Part shown: positions 59,623-64,000 of the stretch, piece after piece
How positions within the stretch are numbered: position 1 is the stretch's first letter
Layout: the number at the start of each line of letters is the position of its first letter
From: Actinoplanes auranticolor
GTDB taxonomy: Bacteria > Actinomycetota > Actinomycetes > Mycobacteriales > Micromonosporaceae
DNA length: 64,000 nt
Assembly (NCBI RefSeq): GCF_018332655.1
Contig: NZ_BOQL01000006.1
Coordinates: 1-64,000 of the forward strand
Direction: 5' to 3'
Notes under the pieces: generated by a model
What the model was told of the DNA's origin: nothing
Databases searched by the model: none
The model's input: the letters and a program-made list of their open reading frames with translations, nothing else
Position numbers and translations under genes: made by a program

Positions 59623-62073
59623 TTGCCGACCCGCAGCCTGACCCAGACCGAGGCCGAGACACGCGCCTCGCTGATCTCGGTCGACCGCTACGACATCGCC
59701 GTCGACCTGACCGACCTGCCGACCGGGCCGCACGTGCGGTCCGTGTCCACGGTGACCTTCACCTGCCGTGAGCCCGGCGCGGAGACCTTCGTCGACTGCG
59801 CCGCCGAGGTGGTCACCGCCACCCTCAACGACCGGCCGCTCGGCCCCGCCGCCGACGGCCGGATCGTGCTGGACGGGCTCGCCGCCCGCAACGTCCTGCG
59901 GGTGGAGAGCTTGCAGGCCGACACCGCCGAGGGCGCAGGCGTGCACAGAGCCGTCGATCCCGCCGACGGTGAGGTGTACGTCTGGATGTCCTTCGAGCCG
60001 GACCAGGCGCGGCACGTGTGGGCGTGCTTCGACCAGCCGGACCTCAAGGCGCCGCACGCGTTCACCGTCACCGCCCCGGCCGGCTGGACCGTGACCAGCA
60101 ACTCCGGCTCCGGCAACGCCCGGGTGCAGGAGCTGGGCGACGCCCGCACCTGGACGTTCCCCGACACCCCGGCGCTCTCGCCGTACAACACCGTCATCAA
60201 CGCTGGCCCGCTGTACGAGATCCGCCGCGAGGCCGACGGCCATGATCTGGGCCTGTTCACCCGGCGGTCACTCGCCGCGGTGCTGGACCGCGACGCCGAC
60301 GAGATGTTCACACTGACCAGCCAGGGCCTGGCCTTCTACGGCGAGGTCTTCGGGATGCCGTTCCCGCAGCGCACCTACGACCAGGTCTTCATGCCCGAGT
60401 TCGGCGGCGCGATGGAGAACTACGGCTGCGTCACCTGGTCGGACGTCTTCCTGCGCCGCAGCACGCCCACGCCGGCCGAGCGGGCCCTGCTCGCCCGGGT
60501 GCTGCTGCACGAGATGGCGCACATGTGGTTCGGCAACATCGTCACCATGCGCTGGTGGGACGACCTCTGGCTCAACGAGGCGTTCGCCGAGTTCGCGTGC
60601 CACTGGGCCGCGGTGAGCGCCACGGCGTACACCGACGCCTGGGCGGGGCATCTCGCGGCGGAGAAGCTCACCGCGTACGTCGCGGACCAGGGCCCGACCT
60701 CGCACCCGATCAGCGTGCCGATCCGCGACGTCGCCGAGGCGGCGTCGATCTTCGACGCGATCACGTACCCGAAGGGTGCCTCGGTCCTGCAGCAGCTCAT
60801 GACCTACGTCGGCGAGGACAACTTCGCCGCGGGTATGACCGCCTACTTCGCGCAGCACGCCTGGGGCAACACCACCCTGCAGGACCTGATCGACGCGCTG
60901 GGCGCGGCCGGTGGGCGCGACCTGAACGCCTGGCGCCGCGGCTGGCTCGAGACGGCCGGGACCGACCGGCTCACCCTGGAGACGGACGGCGAGGACGTGG
61001 TGCTGGTGGGCCGCGGGCCCGCGGGTGACCCACGGCCGCAGGTGCTGGGCGTGGGCGCGTACCGCCGCGACGGTGACCGGCTGGCGCGGACGGCGCTGGT
61101 CCGGGTCGAAGTGCGGGGTCCGCGCACCCCGGTGGCGGTGCCCGCCGGGGCCGACTTCCTGCTGGTCAACGACGACGACCTGACGTTCGCGACGACCCGG
61201 CCGGCCGCCGGGGACACCGCCGGGCTGCTGGCCGCGGCGCCGGCCCTGCCGACCGCCGTCTCGCGCGGCGTCGCCGTGGCCACGGTCTGGGACATGCTGA
61301 TCACGGGCGAGCTCCCCGCGCGTGCGGCGGCCCACTGCGTGCTGGACGTGCTGCGCGTCGAGACGTCGGACGCCGTGATCGAGCCTTACCTGACGATGGC
61401 CGGGAACATCGCGGAGCTGTGGGCGCCGGAGGCCGAGCGGGCCGAGCTCACGGCCGCGGTCGCCGCCGTCTGCCGCGAGCTGGCCGGACAGGGTGGCCGC
61501 CGCCAGGTGGCGCTGCGGGCGTTCGCCCGGTCGGCCGGCGACCTGGACGACGTGGCGTGGCTGCAGGAGCAGGCCGGTGACGATGTGGACCTGCGGTGGC
61601 ACGCGCTGGTGCGCAAGGCCGAACTGGGCGCGCCGACCGCCGACGAGGTCGACGACCTGCTCAAGCGGGACCCGGACCCGGACGCGCAGCGGCGCGCCCT
61701 GGCCGTGCGGGCCGCCGCCCCGGACCCGGGTGAGAAGGCGGCGGTGTGGCAGACGCTGGCCGTCGACCGTTCGGTGCCGGTCGGCTCGTTCGGCCCGGTC
61801 GCCGCGGCGTTCTGGCTGCCCGGCCAGGACGAGGTGCTGGCGCCGTACGCGGAGAAGTACCTGGAGCTGCTGCCCGGCCTGGACCGGGGCGGCATGATCC
61901 TGGCGATGGCCTACACCGGCCGGCTGTTCCCCCGCTTCGGTGTCGACGAGGCATTCCTGGACCGGGCGGAGGAGGCGGCCGCGCGGGTCGCCCCGGTGGT
62001 CGGCAAGACGCTGCGGGAGCGGTCCGACCTGGTCCGCCGGATGCTGCGCTCCCGCGCGAACGGGAGCCGCTGA
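59623..62073 (+). CDS. pepN: Aminopeptidase N (M1 family)
   Basis: An 816-residue M1 zinc aminopeptidase. The exopeptidase motif GGAMEN spans 261-266. The zinc site is H296-E-M-A-H300 with E319 in LNEAFAEF. The C-terminal ERAP1-like helical domain is complete, so the length is normal for actinobacterial PepN. It trims N-terminal residues from peptides in the cytosol. The TTG at 59623 is the start, as GGAGGAGG lies four bases upstream and no ATG or GTG is nearby. A perfect 16-bp hairpin follows the stop. It diverges from the GrpB-like gene. Confidence 0.93.
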   Translation: MPTRSLTQTEAETRASLISVDRYDIAVDLTDLPTGPHVRSVSTVTFTCREPGAETFVDCAAEVVTATLNDRPLGPAADGRIVLDGLAARNVLRVESLQADTAEGAGVHRAVDPADGEVYVWMSFEPDQARHVWACFDQPDLKAPHAFTVTAPAGWTVTSNSGSGNARVQELGDARTWTFPDTPALSPYNTVINAGPLYEIRREADGHDLGLFTRRSLAAVLDRDADEMFTLTSQGLAFYGEVFGMPFPQRTYDQVFMPEFGGAMENYGCVTWSDVFLRRSTPTPAERALLARVLLHEMAHMWFGNIVTMRWWDDLWLNEAFAEFACHWAAVSATAYTDAWAGHLAAEKLTAYVADQGPTSHPISVPIRDVAEAASIFDAITYPKGASVLQQLMTYVGEDNFAAGMTAYFAQHAWGNTTLQDLIDALGAAGGRDLNAWRRGWLETAGTDRLTLETDGEDVVLVGRGPAGDPRPQVLGVGAYRRDGDRLARTALVRVEVRGPRTPVAVPAGADFLLVNDDDLTFATTRPAAGDTAGLLAAAPALPTAVSRGVAVATVWDMLITGELPARAAAHCVLDVLRVETSDAVIEPYLTMAGNIAELWAPEAERAELTAAVAAVCRELAGQGGRRQVALRAFARSAGDLDDVAWLQEQAGDDVDLRWHALVRKAELGAPTADEVDDLLKRDPDPDAQRRALAVRAAAPDPGEKAAVWQTLAVDRSVPVGSFGPVAAAFWLPGQDEVLAPYAEKYLELLPGLDRGGMILAMAYTGRLFPRFGVDEAFLDRAEEAAARVAPVVGKTLRERSDLVRRMLRSRANGSR

Positions 62074-62089
62074 CCGGCGGCCAGCAGCA

Positions 62090-62130
62090 GCGGATCGCCC
62101 CGGGCCGGCACGGTGCCCGGGGCGATCCGC
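62090..62130 (+). terminator. Perfect 16-bp hairpin after pepN
   Basis: GCGGATCGCCCCGGGC (62090-62105) and GCCCGGGGCGATCCGC (62115-62130) form a perfect 16-bp stem around a nine-base loop, 17 bases after the pepN stop. It is one of the strongest hairpins in the window. Confidence 0.8.
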
Positions 62131-62285
62131 TTCTGCATTCGCGCATAGCGCCGTCTGCGACGGATTCGCTGTGGCGATAGCGCAATTGTCATCCGCCGAC
62201 CATCAGTCATCCGGCCGACCCCCCTTATCCGAAAGGCGGCGGGGTCGGGCCGACACCGATGTGTGATCGTGTCGTTGGACGCAAC

Positions 62286-63611
62286 ATGACAACTGCCGAT
62301 GCCGATACCCGAGAATCCCCGGCAGAGGTCCCGCCGGCTCCTCCCGGTCGGATCAGCCGTCGCGACGTCGTCAAGGGCTCGGTGGCTACCGCGATTTTGT
62401 CGCTATCGGCCTCCACCGTGCTGAACCTCCGGAAGCCGGACCCGCTTCGCGTGATGCTGGGCGACGACAACACCGGCGCGTTCAAGTTTCTTTTTGCGTC
62501 GTGGTCCCGGCGCAGCGGAATCGACGTGGTATATGAACCGGCCGGCTCGCACGCCCCGGAGCAGCGGGAAAAGATGGTCAAGTGGACAGACGTCACCGAT
62601 GACCGCGACTACGTCGCCGACCTCTTCGGACTGGATGTCGTGCACGTGCCGGAATTCATCGAGAACAAGCACATCGTCAAGATGGACAAGGACCTCATTG
62701 CTGCGGCGAACCGCAGTCGTGGCGCGGGCGAGCCGTTGCGCTTCGACAGATTCATCGGCCCGGCCCTGACGACCTGTCGTAATCCTGGCGACTCTTCCGA
62801 TACCCATTATGCGGTGCCCCTGACGGCGAACGTGGGTGTTCTGTTCCGCAATGCTTCGTCCACGCCGGGATCCGACATTGCGACCCTGCGCCAGCTCAAC
62901 ACGGACAAGGTTCTCACCTGGACCGCTCAGTTCCCCGAGCGAATCCCCTTGGAACTCGACGGGAACGGTTCGGAGGCGATGATGTGCAACTTGTTCGAGC
63001 ACGCCTCGGCCTTCGACGACGGCATCATCGAACCCGACGGCCGGCCGCACGCCGACCATGAGCGCTGGAATCGGTTGTTCGGAGGACTCCGTGCACTGGC
63101 AGCAGAAGGCCGGCTCAAGCGCGCTCTCGACGAGGAAGGGTCGGCCGAGACGTTCAACACGCTGGGGGCCGATTTCATGCGGAACTGGCCGTCGTCCCGG
63201 ACGAGCGCCAACACGACCCCGGTCCCGGCAGAGATGATCCCGTTCCAGGGCGCCACCATCGGTGGACAGAACCTGGCGCTCAACAAGAAGAGCAAGCGCC
63301 ATGTCGACGCCCTCCGGCTCGTGAACTTCCTGACCGGCGAAGAGGCCCAGAAGATCCTGGCGCTGCACGGCTACCTTCCGACCTACAGTCCGTTGTATGA
63401 CCCCCGCAGCGCAGTCGAAACCATTCTTCCGCACCTACCGATCATCAAACGCGCGTTGTCCGGGGGGAGGCATCGTCCCCGCATTCCCCGTTACTCGGAA
63501 TTCTCGGCGAAGGTATCCGACGACGCCGTCAAGGCGCTCGCGCCGGAACGTCCGATGGCGATCACGCGGGACCATGTCGAGACGTGGCGGAGCTACTTCC
63601 CGACCCGTTGA
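62286..63611 (+). CDS. Extracellular solute-binding protein, family 1, with SRRDVVKG signal
   Basis: A 441-residue protein. The N-terminus is a 22-residue polar tail, then RISRRDVVKGSVATAILSL: a twin-arginine pair before a hydrophobic segment (about residues 33-50), with no lipobox cysteine. It should be exported by Tat or stay membrane-anchored. The rest reads like a family-1 binding protein: TGAFKFLFASWSRRSGIDVVYE, DVVHVPEF, HYAVPLTANVGVLFRN and VDALRLVNFLTGEEAQKIL. No ABC permease follows; the next gene encodes a small membrane protein. GC content and codon choice are noticeably lower than in pepN. ATG 62259 is an alternative start. Ligand unknown. Confidence 0.78.
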   Translation: MTTADADTRESPAEVPPAPPGRISRRDVVKGSVATAILSLSASTVLNLRKPDPLRVMLGDDNTGAFKFLFASWSRRSGIDVVYEPAGSHAPEQREKMVKWTDVTDDRDYVADLFGLDVVHVPEFIENKHIVKMDKDLIAAANRSRGAGEPLRFDRFIGPALTTCRNPGDSSDTHYAVPLTANVGVLFRNASSTPGSDIATLRQLNTDKVLTWTAQFPERIPLELDGNGSEAMMCNLFEHASAFDDGIIEPDGRPHADHERWNRLFGGLRALAAEGRLKRALDEEGSAETFNTLGADFMRNWPSSRTSANTTPVPAEMIPFQGATIGGQNLALNKKSKRHVDALRLVNFLTGEEAQKILALHGYLPTYSPLYDPRSAVETILPHLPIIKRALSGGRHRPRIPRYSEFSAKVSDDAVKALAPERPMAITRDHVETWRSYFPTR

Positions 63612-63628
63612 CCGATCCGAGGAGAAGC

Positions 63629-63958
63629 ATGAAAGACGCCGTGCTGGCGCCGCACATCGCCGGGCCGCTGATGGCAATGGCCGCCGTCGTCGCAACCATG
63701 TTCGCGCACTGGCTTGCTGTGTCCGAGTCCGGGCGGTGGGCCTGGAGAACGGTGACCGCCTGGGCGATCCCCGCGGCAACGACGATCGGGATGTTGACGG
63801 TGGTCTTCTGGAAGGGGGAGGAATTCGCCGGGAACATCGCTTCGACCGGCTCACTCATCGTTTCGGTCATTGTTGCCACTGTGGGCAACGGGGCGCAGTA
63901 TCTCCTCGTCGCCCGGGCCCGGTCCGCGGGAAGCGTTGACGGCACGGTGGCCGACTAG
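63629..63958 (+). CDS. Small membrane protein, unknown
   Basis: A 109-residue protein with three hydrophobic segments at about residues 10-28, 38-58 and 68-95. I recognise no family. GAGGAG precedes ATG 63629. It begins 17 bases after the binding-protein stop, so the two are one transcript. With only three helices it is too small for a normal ABC permease, so the pair may be a sensor-type or novel assembly, possibly continuing beyond the window. Confidence 0.65.
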   Translation: MKDAVLAPHIAGPLMAMAAVVATMFAHWLAVSESGRWAWRTVTAWAIPAATTIGMLTVVFWKGEEFAGNIASTGSLIVSVIVATVGNGAQYLLVARARSAGSVDGTVAD

Positions 63959-64000
63959 GTGCCGGAGGCCGGCCGGGTCGAGACCCGGCCGGCCCCTGCG

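Overview
The window is very GC-rich, with dense four-base ATGA/GTGA gene overlaps, many GTG starts, many secreted carbohydrate-active proteins with CBM2, CBM5 or FN3 modules, and lipoprotein-dependent sugar uptake. This points to a filamentous actinobacterium. The methyl-accepting chemotaxis protein and the overall style suggest Micromonosporaceae, perhaps Actinoplanes (inference, not shown by a marker gene). It looks like chromosomal saprophyte territory. I see no integrase, transposase, phage gene or CRISPR array.

Layout. 1-2325: tail of an ABC ATPase, two paralogous ABC-2 permeases and a membrane-anchored HELTH metallopeptidase. 2485-9679: an aminosugar/chitooligosaccharide locus with a BadF-type kinase opposite an RpiR-SIS regulator, then a SIS protein, NgcE-NgcF-NgcG and a secreted GH16-CBM5 enzyme. 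9719-12623: a minus-strand operon of an Lgt-like acyltransferase, a small membrane protein, a multi-cysteine radical SAM enzyme and another small membrane protein. This is the least explained system here. 12739-13527: an EEP-family phosphodiesterase. 13664-16734: TctCBA tripartite tricarboxylate transporter. 16799-18225: TetR plus flavodoxin-fold quinone reductase. 18227-20847: a shortened hydroxypyruvate-isomerase-like gene, a Gfo/Idh dehydrogenase and a divergent LacI. 21024-21731: a secreted AA10 LPMO. 21732-24972: a CitA/CitB-type two-component system opposite an orphan TctC.

24983-32061: a SUMF1-like protein, tRNA-Gly(GCC), a CE15 glucuronoyl esterase with CBM2, a YjbR protein, a CBM2-FN3 protein, a PHM-like copper lipoprotein and a five-FN3 protein. 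32130-38029: a hexuronate catabolic cluster (LacI, UxaA, UxaB, KDPG aldolase, KDG kinase). 38057-42647: a decayed TetR, a lipoprotein, a sugar-sensor/GGDEF fusion and a chemoreceptor. 42762-45254: a sigma/anti-sigma remnant, an MmyB-type regulator, TetR and a thioesterase. 45302-51809: GH43, acyl-CoA ligase, FAD monooxygenase, a DUF3616 protein and an unknown membrane protein. 51939-56762: siderophore uptake (fused FecCD permease, binding protein, ATPase, siderophore-interacting protein) around an iron box. 56805-57529: GH27 remnant. 57631-62073: amino-acid permease, GrpB-like protein, aminopeptidase N. 62286-63958: an atypical solute-binding protein and a small membrane protein in lower-GC DNA.

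How it works together. Several loci converge on biopolymer degradation: chitin (Ngc, GH16-CBM5, possibly LPMO), glucuronoxylan (CE15 esterase, GH43, then UxaB-UxaA-KdgK-Eda for the released uronates) and organic acids (TctCBA with a Cit-type two-component system). Regulatory palindromes are unusually readable. They include a 10-bp-arm operator at the rpiR promoter, tandem palindromes before the tetR-reductase pair, a duplicated LacI palindrome, an iron box, and three TGGGAGCGCTCCCA-like (CebR/CelR-type) boxes next to CE15, the GGDEF/lipoprotein pair and GH43.
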